From contig JAIRVA010000348.1 of assembly GCA_031254155.1 (NCBI GenBank), positions 1 through 20,513 of the forward strand: a DNA stretch of 20,513 bases, in the 5' to 3' direction. The notes under the pieces were generated by a model that searched no databases, was not told the DNA's origin, and saw nothing but the letters and a program-made list of their open reading frames with translations. The position numbers and the translations under genes are program-made. The stretch comes from Propionibacteriaceae bacterium. Its GTDB lineage: Bacteria > Actinomycetota > Actinomycetes > Propionibacteriales > Propionibacteriaceae. Below, piece after piece: positions 6,668 through 15,058 of this stretch; the stretch's first letter is position 1, and each line of letters begins with the position of its first letter.

Positions 6668-7143
6668 GAGTCCCCCCGTCCCGCCGTGGCGAATGATCGT
6701 AACTGGGCGACCACGCGCCCGCTCGCCACCGGGCTCTGTGTGATCACGAGCACGGTGTCGTCGCCCGCCACGCAGCCGAGTACAGTGTCCCAGCCCGCCT
6801 TGTCGAGCCCCATGGCAAAGTACTGCGCCCCGCCCGGTGGCGTGTGGACGACCACGAGGTTGCCGCTGGCTTCGGCGGACACCAGCATGTCGGCACAGAG
6901 CCGGTCGAGGGTGGCGCCAGGGATACCCGTCTCGTCGGACAGGGTGTAGACGAGGCCGCCCTCCGCGCTGCGGACGCGGATCGCGCCGATCTCGGCCAGG
7001 TCCTTGCTGAGCGTCGGCTGGGTGACCACCAGGCCCTGCTCGGCGAGCATGGTCTTGAGCTGCGACTGGGAGGTGACCAGGCCGCGCGAGATCAGGTCGG
7101 AGATCGCCGCCTGACGCTGGGTCCGGGTGAGAGGTTCAGCCAC
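6664..7143 (-). CDS. argR: Arginine repressor
   Basis: Hexameric arginine-responsive repressor of arginine synthesis genes. The 159 residues have an N-terminal winged helix-turn-helix with SQSQLKTML and QPTLSKDLAEIGAIRVR (recognition helix at about 42-50). The C-terminal oligomerisation and arginine-binding domain carries TPPGGAQ (101-107) and GDDT (127-130), whose aspartates bind arginine. The start is a GTG at 7143 lying 8 nt inside the argD coding end; no other start keeps the DNA-binding domain. It overlaps argH by 4 nt. Being in the operon it controls implies autoregulation through the ARG-box-like palindrome at the argC start. Confidence 0.96.
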   Translation of the reverse strand: MAEPLTRTQRQAAISDLISRGLVTSQSQLKTMLAEQGLVVTQPTLSKDLAEIGAIRVRSAEGGLVYTLSDETGIPGATLDRLCADMLVSAEASGNLVVVHTPPGGAQYFAMGLDKAGWDTVLGCVAGDDTVLVITQSPVASGRVVAQLRSFATAGRGDS

Positions 7144-8293
7144 GACGCGCCTCCGCGACCAGCGTCGGCCACACCTCGAGCAGCGGTGCCACGTCCGCCG
7201 CCGTCAGGATGAGGGGCGGTACGAGGCGGATGGTGTCCGCGCGCGGCGCGTTGAGGATGATGCCGTGCGCGCGGGCCGCCGTCGCGACACCGGCCGCGAC
7301 GGGGGTGTCGAGACCGATCCCGATCATGAGACCCCGCCCGCGGACCTCGGCGACGCCCGGCAGCGCCCGCAGGTGATCCGCCAGCCAGTCTCCGACCTCT
7401 GTCACGTGCGGCAACAGGGGTTCGATCAGGTCAAGGACGGTCAGCCCCACGCGGCAGGCCAGCGCGTTGCCGCCGAACGTCGTCCCGTGCAGACCGGGCG
7501 TGAAAAGCCCGGCGGCCCGGCCCGTGGCGAGAACCGCCCCGAGGGGGAAGCCGTTGCCGAGCGCCTTGGCGAGGGTCACGATGTCGGGCCGGATCCCCGC
7601 CGCGGTGTGGGCGAACCAGGCCCCCGTCCGCCCCATGCCCGTCTGGACCTCGTCCAGCCAGAGCAGGGCGTCGTGCTCGTCAGCGATCCGGCGGGCGGCG
7701 GCGAGGTAGCCGGGCGGAGGTTGGATGACGCCGGACTCCCCCTGGATGGGTTCGAGCACAATCGCGGCGGTCTGGTCGTCCACCGCCTGGGCGAGGGCCT
7801 CGGCATCGCCGTACGGCACCCAGGTGACATCACCCGGCAGCGGCAGGAACGGCTCGCGGTACTTTTGGGTGGCGGTGAGCGCCAGTGCGCCCATCGTCCG
7901 CCCGTGGAAGGAACCCTCCGCGGCGACGACCTTCGTCCGCCCGGTCAGGCGGGTGAGCTTGAACGCCGCCTCGTTCGACTCCGTCCCCGAGTTGGTGAAG
8001 AAGACCCGCGCGTCGCCGCCGAGCAGCCCGGTCAGCCGCTCGGCCAGCGCGATCTGGGGCGGCGTGGCGAACAAGTTGGAGACGTGGCCGAGGGTCCGGG
8101 CCTGGTCGGCCAGCGCGTCGGCGATGACCGGGTTGGCGTGCCCGAGGCCGACGCAGGCGATGCCCGCCAACAGGTCGAGGTAGCAGCGGCCCGACTCGTC
8201 CCAGAGGTGGACGCCCTCCCCCCGGGTGAAGACGAGGGGCGGCGGCCCGAACGTGTTCATGAGCTTGGCGTCGTAGGTTTCCAACAGGGTCAT
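7136..8293 (-). CDS. argD: Acetylornithine aminotransferase
   Basis: PLP enzyme that transaminates N-acetylglutamate semialdehyde with glutamate to give N-acetylornithine. The 385 residues show fold type I class III aminotransferase features: NSGTESNEAAFK (101-112), FHGRTMGAL, the PLP-ring aspartate in LDEVQTGMGRTG (213-224) and the Schiff-base lysine K243 in TLAKALGNGFP, followed by HGTTFGGN. Length is typical of bacterial ArgD. The start ATG overlaps the argB stop by 4 nt and the stop overlaps the argR start by 8 nt. In many actinobacteria argF comes next; here argR follows directly. Related class III aminotransferases share the motifs, but the operon fixes the role. Confidence 0.96.
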   Translation of the reverse strand: MTLLETYDAKLMNTFGPPPLVFTRGEGVHLWDESGRCYLDLLAGIACVGLGHANPVIADALADQARTLGHVSNLFATPPQIALAERLTGLLGGDARVFFTNSGTESNEAAFKLTRLTGRTKVVAAEGSFHGRTMGALALTATQKYREPFLPLPGDVTWVPYGDAEALAQAVDDQTAAIVLEPIQGESGVIQPPPGYLAAARRIADEHDALLWLDEVQTGMGRTGAWFAHTAAGIRPDIVTLAKALGNGFPLGAVLATGRAAGLFTPGLHGTTFGGNALACRVGLTVLDLIEPLLPHVTEVGDWLADHLRALPGVAEVRGRGLMIGIGLDTPVAAGVATAARAHGIILNAPRADTIRLVPPLILTAADVAPLLEVWPTLVAEARRG

Positions 8294-9168
8294 TTGATCA
8301 CCATCGTTCCAATTCCGTAGTCAGTGAGGAGTTCGAGCAGAACGGCGTGCTCGACGCGGCCGTCGATGACGGCGGCTCTGTCCACGCCACCCAGCACCGA
8401 CTCGGCGCACGCCTCCATCTTGGGCCGCATACCGGCGTCGAGGGTGGGCAGCAGCGCGCGCAGCTCGTCGATGTGGATGAAGGGGACGATTTGGGTCCGT
8501 TCCGGCCAGTCGGCGTACAACCCCTCGACATCGGTCAGCATCACGAGCCCGGTCGCGCCGAGCGCGATTGCGAGCGCCGAGGCGGCGGTGTCGGCGTTGA
8601 TGTTGTACACCGTACCTTCCTCGTCCGGGGCGACCGTCGCCACCACCGGGATCCGGCCCGCCTCGATGAGGTCGAGGATGGCCCCGGGATTGACCTGGTC
8701 CACCTCGCCCACCAGGCCGAGGTCGAGGTCCGTGCCGTCGATCTCGACCGTGGCGCGGATCGCGGTGAACAGGCCCGCGTCCTCGCCCGACATGCCGACG
8801 GCGAGCGGCCCGTGGGAGTTGATGAGGTTGACGATCCGGCGTCCGACCTGTCCGACGAGGACCATGCGGACCACGTCGACCGCCTCCGGCGTGGTCACCC
8901 GCCGGCCGCCGACGAAGCTCGTCTCGACGCCGAGACGGCTGAGCATCTGCGTGATCTGTGGGCCGCCACCGTGGACGACGACCACCTTGACCCCGCAGTG
9001 GCGCAGGAAGACGATGTCGTCCGCGAAGGCTTTCTGGAGACCCTCGTCGATCATGGCGTTGCCGCCGTACTTCACGACGAGGATCTGACCGGTGTACTTC
9101 TCGATCCAGGGCAGGGCCTCGACGAGCGTGGCCGCCTTGGCGATGAGGGAGTTAGTGTTGTTGTTCAT
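8290..9168 (-). CDS. argB: Acetylglutamate kinase
   Basis: Phosphorylates N-acetylglutamate with ATP, the second step of the acetylated arginine pathway. The 292 residues belong to the amino acid kinase family with VVKYGGNAM (32-39), VVVHGGGPQI (63-72), GEDAGLFTA and NINADTAASALA. An N-terminal helix of about 25 residues precedes the kinase core; this extension is typical of the hexameric, arginine-feedback-inhibited enzymes and is absent from the shorter E. coli type, so arginine inhibition is likely (inference). The start overlaps the argJ stop as ATGA and the stop overlaps argD the same way. Confidence 0.97.
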   Translation of the reverse strand: MNNNTNSLIAKAATLVEALPWIEKYTGQILVVKYGGNAMIDEGLQKAFADDIVFLRHCGVKVVVVHGGGPQITQMLSRLGVETSFVGGRRVTTPEAVDVVRMVLVGQVGRRIVNLINSHGPLAVGMSGEDAGLFTAIRATVEIDGTDLDLGLVGEVDQVNPGAILDLIEAGRIPVVATVAPDEEGTVYNINADTAASALAIALGATGLVMLTDVEGLYADWPERTQIVPFIHIDELRALLPTLDAGMRPKMEACAESVLGGVDRAAVIDGRVEHAVLLELLTDYGIGTMVIK

Positions 9169-10331
9169 GATGAGTAGTCCGCGTTCTCCGAGACGTAGCC
9201 GTGGGTGAGATCGTTGGTCCAGATGGCGGCCGTCGCGTCACCCGCGTGGAGCGCCACCTCGACCAGAACCTCGAAGGGGGTGAGGTCAACCTCGCCGCGG
9301 GGCGTGCCGGGGGCACCGGCCCGGAAGACCGCCACCTTGTTGAAAGACACGTCGACGGCGTGCGGGTCGAAGGCGGCGGTGGTCGTCCCCATCGACGCCA
9401 GGACGCGGCCCCAGTTCGGGTCATTGCCGGCGATGGCGCACTTGAACAGGTTCGAGCGGGCGATGCTGCGGGCGACCTCGAGGGCGTCCGCCTCGGTCGC
9501 TGCCGAGGCGACGGTGACCGTGATCGCGTGCTCGGCGCCCTCGGCGTCGGCGATCAGTTGCCGGGCGAGCGAGACACACACGGCGTCGAGCCCGGCCTGG
9601 AACTCCGCCCCCGGCGTGACACCGCTCGCACCGTTGGCCAGGAGTACGACGGTGTCGTTGGTGGACATGCAACCGTCGGAGTCCGCCCGGTCGAAGCTCA
9701 CCCGCGTGGCCGCCCGCAGCGCGGTATCGGCCTCGGCGGGCGTCAGAACCGCGTCGGTGGTGATGACGACGAGCATCGTCGCCAGGGCCGGGGCGAGCAT
9801 GCCCGCACCCTTGGCCATGCCGCCGACGCTCCAGCCGCTCTCCGAGACGTACGCCGCCTGCTTGGAGACGGTGTCGGTCGTCATGATGGCCGCCGCCGCG
9901 TCGGACCCGCCCTCAGGCGAGAGAGCGGCCGTCGCGGCGGTGATGCCCGCCGCCACGCGGTCCATGGGCAAACACTCCCCGATGAGACCCGTGGAGGCGA
10001 CCGCGACGCCGTCCGGCGCACAGCCGAGGGGCGCCGCAGCCAGGGCGGCCATCCGGGCGGCGTCGGCCACGCCCTGCTCGCCCGTGCAGGCGTTGGCCCC
10101 GCCCGAGTTGAGGACGACCGCGCGGAGAGTCCCCGCCGCGACCACCCGGCGTGACCACTCCACCGGTGCCGCCGCGAAGCGGTTCGAGGTGAAGACCGCC
10201 GCCGCCGCGAACTCCGGCCCCTGGTTGACCACCAGGGCCACATCCAACTTGCCGGGCTTCGAGATGCCCGCCGCCACGCCGGCGGCGAGGAACCCCCGCG
10301 CCGCCGTCACACCGGCCGTGTCGTTGATCAT
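9165..10331 (-). CDS. argJ: Glutamate N-acetyltransferase (ornithine acetyltransferase)
   Basis: Transfers the acetyl group from N-acetylornithine to glutamate, recycling it in the pathway; many ArgJ proteins also make N-acetylglutamate from acetyl-CoA. The 388-residue precursor contains the self-cleavage region KGAGMLAPALATML; by family precedent it is cut before Thr185, which becomes the N-terminal nucleophile of the beta chain. Other family patterns are VVLNSGGANACTG, ASTGLIGE and SFDRADSDGCMSTND, and the conserved C-terminus. Whether it is mono- or bifunctional cannot be read from sequence. It overlaps argC and argB by 4 nt each. The presence of argJ means a linear ArgE-type deacetylase is not required. 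Confidence 0.96.
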   Translation of the reverse strand: MINDTAGVTAARGFLAAGVAAGISKPGKLDVALVVNQGPEFAAAAVFTSNRFAAAPVEWSRRVVAAGTLRAVVLNSGGANACTGEQGVADAARMAALAAAPLGCAPDGVAVASTGLIGECLPMDRVAAGITAATAALSPEGGSDAAAAIMTTDTVSKQAAYVSESGWSVGGMAKGAGMLAPALATMLVVITTDAVLTPAEADTALRAATRVSFDRADSDGCMSTNDTVVLLANGASGVTPGAEFQAGLDAVCVSLARQLIADAEGAEHAITVTVASAATEADALEVARSIARSNLFKCAIAGNDPNWGRVLASMGTTTAAFDPHAVDVSFNKVAVFRAGAPGTPRGEVDLTPFEVLVEVALHAGDATAAIWTNDLTHGYVSENADYSS

Positions 10332-11359
10332 GGTGCCACTCCGTTCATGGTGAGTCCGGTTGTTTCGTCGAGTCCGAGCGCGAGGTTCATCGATTGGACC
10401 GCCCCGCCGGCGGTGCCCTTGGTCAGGTTGTCAATGGCCGCCACCGCCACCAGGCGGCGGGCGGCCTGGTCGACGGTCACCCCGATCTGCACCGTGTTCG
10501 ATCCCAGTACGGCCCCGGTCGTCGGCCACTGCCCCGCGGGCAGGACCCAGACGAAGGGTTCGCCGGCGTAGAAGTCGGCGTACGCCGCTCGTACCTCCGC
10601 CTCGCTCACGTCGTGGGCGAGCGGAACGGTACAGGTCGCGAGGATCCCGCGCGGCATGGGGACGAGCACCGGCGTGAAGCTGAGGCGGGGGGCCTGGGCA
10701 CCGAGCCCGCGGAGGTTCTGCAGGATCTCCGGGACGTGGCGGTGCCCGCCGCCGACGCCGTACGCCGAGGCCGAGCCCATGACCTCGGAACCGAGCAGGT
10801 GCGGCTTGGCGGCCTTTCCCGCGCCAGAGGTACCCGAGGCGGCGACCACCACGGTATCGCTCGCGTCGCCGCACCCCGCCACCACCGCCGGCGCGAGGGC
10901 CAGCGTCGCCGCGGTGGGATAGCAGCCAGGGACGGCGATGCGCCGGGCCCCCGCGAGCACCGTCCGCTGGCCGGGCAGTTCCGGCAGCCCGTACGGCCAC
11001 GTCCCGGCGTGGGGGATCCCGTAGAACCTGGCCCAGTCTTCGGCGGACGACAAGCGGAAATCCGCCCCGCAATCGAGGACGAGCGTCTCGGGGGCGAGGT
11101 GGCCCACCACCTCCGCCGACGCGCCGTGCGGCAGGGCCAGGAACACGATGTCGTGGCCCGCGAGCGTCGCGGGCGTGGTGTCGGCCACCACCCGGTCCGC
11201 CAACGTGGTGAGGTGCGGCACCACCTCCCCCAGCCGGGCCCCGGCGTTGGAGTGGGCCGTGACGGCCCCGATCTCGATCTCCCCGTGCCCCGCCAGCAGG
11301 CGGAGGATCTCCCCGCCCGCGTACCCGGTGCACCCAGCCACCGCTACTGTGAAACTCAT
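10328..11359 (-). CDS. argC: N-acetyl-gamma-glutamyl-phosphate reductase
   Basis: NADPH-dependent reduction of N-acetylglutamyl phosphate to the semialdehyde, third step of arginine synthesis. The 343 residues start with a Rossmann segment VAVAGCTGYAGGE and contain the catalytic cysteine C146 in VPGCYPTAATLAL, preceded by LDCGADFRLSS, and GHRHVPEI. First gene of the arginine operon. Two in-frame ATGs are available (11365 and 11359); neither has a ribosome-binding site. The candidate promoter elements would start transcription close to 11359, so a leaderless message beginning at the inner ATG is preferred. An ARG-box-like palindrome sits immediately upstream. Confidence 0.95.
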   Translation of the reverse strand: MSFTVAVAGCTGYAGGEILRLLAGHGEIEIGAVTAHSNAGARLGEVVPHLTTLADRVVADTTPATLAGHDIVFLALPHGASAEVVGHLAPETLVLDCGADFRLSSAEDWARFYGIPHAGTWPYGLPELPGQRTVLAGARRIAVPGCYPTAATLALAPAVVAGCGDASDTVVVAASGTSGAGKAAKPHLLGSEVMGSASAYGVGGGHRHVPEILQNLRGLGAQAPRLSFTPVLVPMPRGILATCTVPLAHDVSEAEVRAAYADFYAGEPFVWVLPAGQWPTTGAVLGSNTVQIGVTVDQAARRLVAVAAIDNLTKGTAGGAVQSMNLALGLDETTGLTMNGVAP

Positions 11360-11360
11360 A

Positions 11361-11386
11361 GGCATAAGTATGCCATAGAAGGCATA
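11361..11386 (-). promoter_or_regulatory. ARG-box-like operator at the argC start
   Basis: TATGCC (11369-11374) and GGCATA (11381-11386) form a perfect inverted repeat with a 6-bp AT-rich centre, 18 bp in all, which is the length and architecture of an ArgR half-operator. A further GGCATA at 11361-11366 makes a second inverted repeat with 11369-11374. The array covers the argC start and the putative -10 element, so ArgR binding would block initiation. argR lies in the same operon. Confidence 0.7.
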
Positions 11387-11396
11387 GATATACCAA
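11367..11396 (-). promoter_or_regulatory. Candidate argC operon promoter, possibly leaderless
   Basis: On the minus strand TTGGTA and CATACT are separated by 18 bp within the 52-nt gap between pheT and argC. The spacing places initiation at or next to the inner argC ATG (11359). This agrees with the missing ribosome-binding site. The -10 is embedded in the ARG-box-like palindrome. Confidence 0.5.
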
Positions 11397-11417
11397 CTCG
11401 CGCCTCAGGGCACGGGG

Positions 11418-13913
11418 TTAGGACCGCAGCACCGCCCCGGTGGCCCGCGCCGCTTCGGCCACCGCCCGGTCCCGCACCGCGCTGGCTTCGCTCTCCTTGA
11501 GGGTCCGCCCGGCGGAGCGGAAAACCAGGCCGTACGCGAGTGACTTCTGGCCCTCCGGCCCCTGAGCGCCGGTAGAGACATCAAACAACGCCACCGACTC
11601 CAGCAGCTCCCCCGCACCCGCCGTGAGCGCCGCCTCGACGGCCGCGGCTGGTACCGCCACATCGACGACCAGCGCGACATCCTGCTTGGTCGCCGGGTAC
11701 TTCGAAAGCGCGGTGATCTGGCCCACGGCCGGGGCCGCCGCGATCAGCGCGTCCAGATCGCACTCGACGGCGCAGGTCCGGGCCGGCAGACCCCAGGCGT
11801 CAACCACGCGCGGGTGGAGTTCGCCCGCCCAGCCGAGCGTACGGAACTCGCCCTCCACGACCACGCCGAGTTCGGCGCACCGGCCGGGATGCCACGGCGC
11901 GACCGCCGCCCGGCGGCGGACCAGCGTGGCGCCAACCGCGCCCGCCGCCACCTCGGCCAGGAAGACCGCGTGCCGCCAGGTGGCCGGCTCCTGGGCGGCC
12001 GACCCGTTCTTCGCCAGCCAGTCACCGGTGACGACACCCGCGAGGTGGCGGGGCTGGCCGGGCAGTTCGCCAAACAGGTGCGCGATTTCCTCCTCGCTCG
12101 GCCGTCTCGACACGTCCGGCATGATCGCCGGACCCAGGTCGCGGCCCCGGAAGACGGACCCGCACTCGACGAGCGCCAGGTCCTCCAGGCTGCGCGAGGT
12201 GTTGCGGTTGACGGAGGCGAACAGGCCCGGCAGGAGCGTCGTCCGCAGGTACGGCTGGGCCTCCGACAAGGGGTTCGCCAGCCGAACCAGACTCCGCCGC
12301 GGATCGTCCGCCGCGAGGTCCAGCCGGTCGAGGTCGTCCGTACCCACGAAGGGCAACGGAATGACTTCGGTGAAACCGGCCCCCGTGACGGCGTCCAGCA
12401 CCGCCCGGCGCGCGATCTGCGCCCGGCTGTACCCCCGGCCGGCCGGCGCCACCGGCAGACGGGGCCTGATCGACCGGAAACCAAGCTTGCGCCCGACCTC
12501 CTCGATGTAGTCGTAGGGATCCCGGAGGTCACCCCGCCAGGTCGGCGGGGTGAGTGTCAACGTGTCGGCGGTCTCCACCACGGTCACCCCGGAGGCGCGC
12601 AGAATGGCCGCCACCTGCCCGTCCGCCACCGCCGCGCCCAGGATGCGCCCGGCCAGTCCCGGGTCAAACCCGGTCAACCCCGGCAGTTCGCGGGGCGCGC
12701 CGGCGACGGTCACTGCCTCTGCGATCACGCCCCCCGCCAGGTCGCGCAGGAGTTCGGCGGCCCGCCGGGCGGCGGCGTACGCCACCCCGGAATCCACGCC
12801 GCGCTCGAAGCGCCGTGACGCTTCGGAGGGGAGATGGTGGCGCCGGTACGTCCGCCCGATCACCGTCGGGGTGAACCACGCCGCCTCCAGGAGGATCTCC
12901 GTCGTCGCGGTCGTCAGCTCGGTCGTAAGACCGCCCATGACCCCGGCCAGCCCGATGGGGCCCGAGTCGTCGGTGATGAGCAAATCCTCCTCGGACAAGG
13001 CCCGGTCCACGTGGTCGAGGGTCACAATCCGCTCGCCCGCGTGCGCCTTCCGGACCCGGATGGGCCCGCGCAGCGTCGTTTGGTCATAGGCGTGGAGCGG
13101 CTGGCCGGACTCCAGCATGACGTAGTTCGTGATGTCGACCGCCAGCGAGACCGACCGCATCCCCATCGCGCGCAGCCGGTCGGCCAGCCAGCGGGGGGTG
13201 GGCCGCGCCGGGTCGACCCCGGTCACTGTGAGGGCGACAAAAAGCGGGCAGTCCGCGCTCTCGAGTTCGACCGGGTACCCGGCGGCCACCGCCGGTGGCA
13301 CGGGAGCCGCGTACGGATCCACGAACTCCCCGCCGGTGATCTGGGCGGCCTCACGGGCGAGACCCCGGATCGACAGACAGTACCCCTCGACAGGCGTCAC
13401 GTCGATCTCGTACACGACCTCGCGCGCGCCGAGCAGGGCGAGCGCGTCCTCGCCCGGCGTGGGCGCAGGGTCGTCGGGCAAGATGATGATGCCGTTGTGG
13501 TCCTCGCCGAGCCCGAGTTCGTCCTCGGCGCAGATCATGCCGTCGGAGAGGTGTCCGTACGTCTTCCGCGAGGCGATCACGAAGCCCCCCGGCAGGACCG
13601 CACCGGGCAGGACGACCGGGACAAACGCCCCGGCCACCACGTTGGGCGCGCCGCAGACCACACCGCGGGAGGTCTCACCGGGCGGGTTGTGCTCCCCGGT
13701 GTCGACGCGGCACCAGGAGATCGTCTTGCCGTTCTTCTGCGGCTCGAACTCGGCACTCAAAACCTTGCCGACGACCACCAGGCCGGTGATCTGGGCGGCG
13801 GGGTCGTCCATCTTTTCGACCTGTAGCCCAGCGTCGGTGAAGGCGTCGGCCAAGCCGGCCGGGGTGGCTGAGAGCCGGGCATGCTCGGCCAGCCAGGAAT
13901 ACGGTGCTCTCAT
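11418..13913 (-). CDS. pheT: Phenylalanyl-tRNA synthetase beta subunit
   Basis: Large subunit of the alpha2-beta2 enzyme that charges tRNA-Phe; it carries tRNA binding and editing of mischarged Tyr-tRNA. The 831 residues begin MRAPYSWLAEH and show in order: an EMAP/OB-type tRNA-binding domain (about 40-155, with CRVDTGE and GVVCGAPNVVAG), the B3/B4 editing domain (about 210-400), B5 (ending LRDPYDYIEEVGRKLG), the catalytic-like core, and the C-terminal ferredoxin-fold anticodon-binding domain (SKYPATKQDVALVVD). The start at 13913 is the ATG of an ATGA overlap with pheS; an in-frame upstream extension would run backwards through pheS and is spurious. No terminator is seen before argC. Confidence 0.97.
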   Translation of the reverse strand: MRAPYSWLAEHARLSATPAGLADAFTDAGLQVEKMDDPAAQITGLVVVGKVLSAEFEPQKNGKTISWCRVDTGEHNPPGETSRGVVCGAPNVVAGAFVPVVLPGAVLPGGFVIASRKTYGHLSDGMICAEDELGLGEDHNGIIILPDDPAPTPGEDALALLGAREVVYEIDVTPVEGYCLSIRGLAREAAQITGGEFVDPYAAPVPPAVAAGYPVELESADCPLFVALTVTGVDPARPTPRWLADRLRAMGMRSVSLAVDITNYVMLESGQPLHAYDQTTLRGPIRVRKAHAGERIVTLDHVDRALSEEDLLITDDSGPIGLAGVMGGLTTELTTATTEILLEAAWFTPTVIGRTYRRHHLPSEASRRFERGVDSGVAYAAARRAAELLRDLAGGVIAEAVTVAGAPRELPGLTGFDPGLAGRILGAAVADGQVAAILRASGVTVVETADTLTLTPPTWRGDLRDPYDYIEEVGRKLGFRSIRPRLPVAPAGRGYSRAQIARRAVLDAVTGAGFTEVIPLPFVGTDDLDRLDLAADDPRRSLVRLANPLSEAQPYLRTTLLPGLFASVNRNTSRSLEDLALVECGSVFRGRDLGPAIMPDVSRRPSEEEIAHLFGELPGQPRHLAGVVTGDWLAKNGSAAQEPATWRHAVFLAEVAAGAVGATLVRRRAAVAPWHPGRCAELGVVVEGEFRTLGWAGELHPRVVDAWGLPARTCAVECDLDALIAAAPAVGQITALSKYPATKQDVALVVDVAVPAAAVEAALTAGAGELLESVALFDVSTGAQGPEGQKSLAYGLVFRSAGRTLKESEASAVRDRAVAEAARATGAVLRS

Positions 13914-14989
13914 CGTGCCACTCCTACCAGTTGCCGGGAAAATCGGGCGTCGCCCTCCACGAAGTCGCGGAGATCGGCGGCGTTGTTGCGGAACATGACG
14001 GTCCGGTCGACACCGAGCCCGAAGGCGAAGCCCGAGTAGACATCGGTGTCGATCCCGGCGGCGGTGAGCACGCGGGGATTGACGACGCCACAACCGCCCC
14101 ACTCGATCCAGCCCTCGGATTTGCACGTCCGGCACGGACGGGCAGGGTTGCCCACCGACTCGCCGTGGCAGACGAAGCAGCGGATGTCCATCTCGGCCGA
14201 CGGCTCGGTGAACGGGAAGTAGTGCGGGCGCAGGCGGGTTTCCGTCTCGGCCCCGAACATGGCCCGGGCCAGGTGGTCGAGCGTCCCCTTCAGGTCTGCC
14301 ATGCCCAGCCCCTTGTCAACGGCCAGTCCTTCGAGCTGGTGGAAGACCGGGAGGTGGGTGGCGTCGTACTCGTCGGCCCGGTAGACCTTGCCCGGCGCCA
14401 CGACGTACACCGGCAACTCCCGCGTCAGCAGGCTTCGCATCTGGACCGGTGAGGTGTGCGTCCGCAATATCCGGTGGCCGGCCGCCGGATCCAGGAACAA
14501 CGTGTCCGACAGGAAGCGCGCCGGGTGGTCGGGGGTGAAGTTGAGGGCGTCGAAATTCAGCCACTCGGCCTCGGCCTCGGGACCCTCCGCAATCTCCCAG
14601 CCCATGGCGACGAAGACATCGCACATCCGGTACGTCAGGGCGGTCACGGGGTGGAGCGCCCCGGTCGGGCGCAGCGTGACAGGCAGGGTGACGTCGACCG
14701 CCTCGGCGACGAGCCGGGCGTCCAGGTCGGCCACCGCCACCGCCGCCTCCCGTTCCGCGTACGCCTGGTTGATCGCCGCCCGGGCGGCCCCGATCGCCTG
14801 GCCGGCCGTCTTCCGCTCCTCGCGCGGGAGGTCACCGATGCGGCGGTTCGCCAGCGCCACGGGCGAGTGCTCGCCCGCGTGCGCCTGTTTCGCCGCCCGC
14901 AGGTCATCCAGCGTCGTCGCCTGGGCGAACGCCCGCCCCGCCGCCTCGACCATGGCCGCTAGTGTGGCCTCATCCGGTAGATCGCTCAC
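13910..14989 (-). CDS. pheS: Phenylalanyl-tRNA synthetase alpha subunit
   Basis: Catalytic subunit that activates phenylalanine and loads tRNA-Phe. The 359 residues contain an N-terminal coiled coil, the class II core with motif 2 (VYRADEYDATHLPVFHQLEGLAVD), FTEPSAEMDI, and motif 3 (SGFAFGLGVDRTVMF). A Cys-rich insert CFVCHGESVGNPARPCRTC precedes EWGGCGVVNP; it is usual in actinobacterial PheS. The GTG at 14989 was chosen over the ATG at 15019 because AAAGGA lies 8-9 nt before it and the ATG overlaps a good -10 element, so it would not be transcribed. It overlaps pheT by 4 nt. The gap of 69 nt to the methyltransferase gene holds a promoter, so pheST can be expressed separately from infC-rpmI-rplT. 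Confidence 0.95.
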   Translation of the reverse strand: MSDLPDEATLAAMVEAAGRAFAQATTLDDLRAAKQAHAGEHSPVALANRRIGDLPREERKTAGQAIGAARAAINQAYAEREAAVAVADLDARLVAEAVDVTLPVTLRPTGALHPVTALTYRMCDVFVAMGWEIAEGPEAEAEWLNFDALNFTPDHPARFLSDTLFLDPAAGHRILRTHTSPVQMRSLLTRELPVYVVAPGKVYRADEYDATHLPVFHQLEGLAVDKGLGMADLKGTLDHLARAMFGAETETRLRPHYFPFTEPSAEMDIRCFVCHGESVGNPARPCRTCKSEGWIEWGGCGVVNPRVLTAAGIDTDVYSGFAFGLGVDRTVMFRNNAADLRDFVEGDARFSRQLVGVAR

Positions 14990-15017
14990 CGTTCCCGTCC
15001 TTTCACCCAATCTCTCC

Positions 15018-15046
15018 ATTGTACGAAGGCGTCCTCACCGGACTCC
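15018..15046 (-). promoter_or_regulatory. Candidate pheST promoter
   Basis: TACAAT (15023-15018, minus strand) is a near-consensus -10 element; the segment 17 bp upstream (GGAGTC) is a poor -35. Initiation near 15011 would leave a leader of about 22 nt ending in the ribosome-binding site of the GTG start. No T-box or leader-peptide attenuator is visible. Confidence 0.5.
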
Positions 15047-15058
15047 GTCGTCGTCCGC

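Noticed and set aside
14990..15019. ATG at 15019 as the pheS start
   Set aside because: The ATG overlaps the -10 element TACAAT and has no ribosome-binding site; the GTG at 14989 has one at good spacing.
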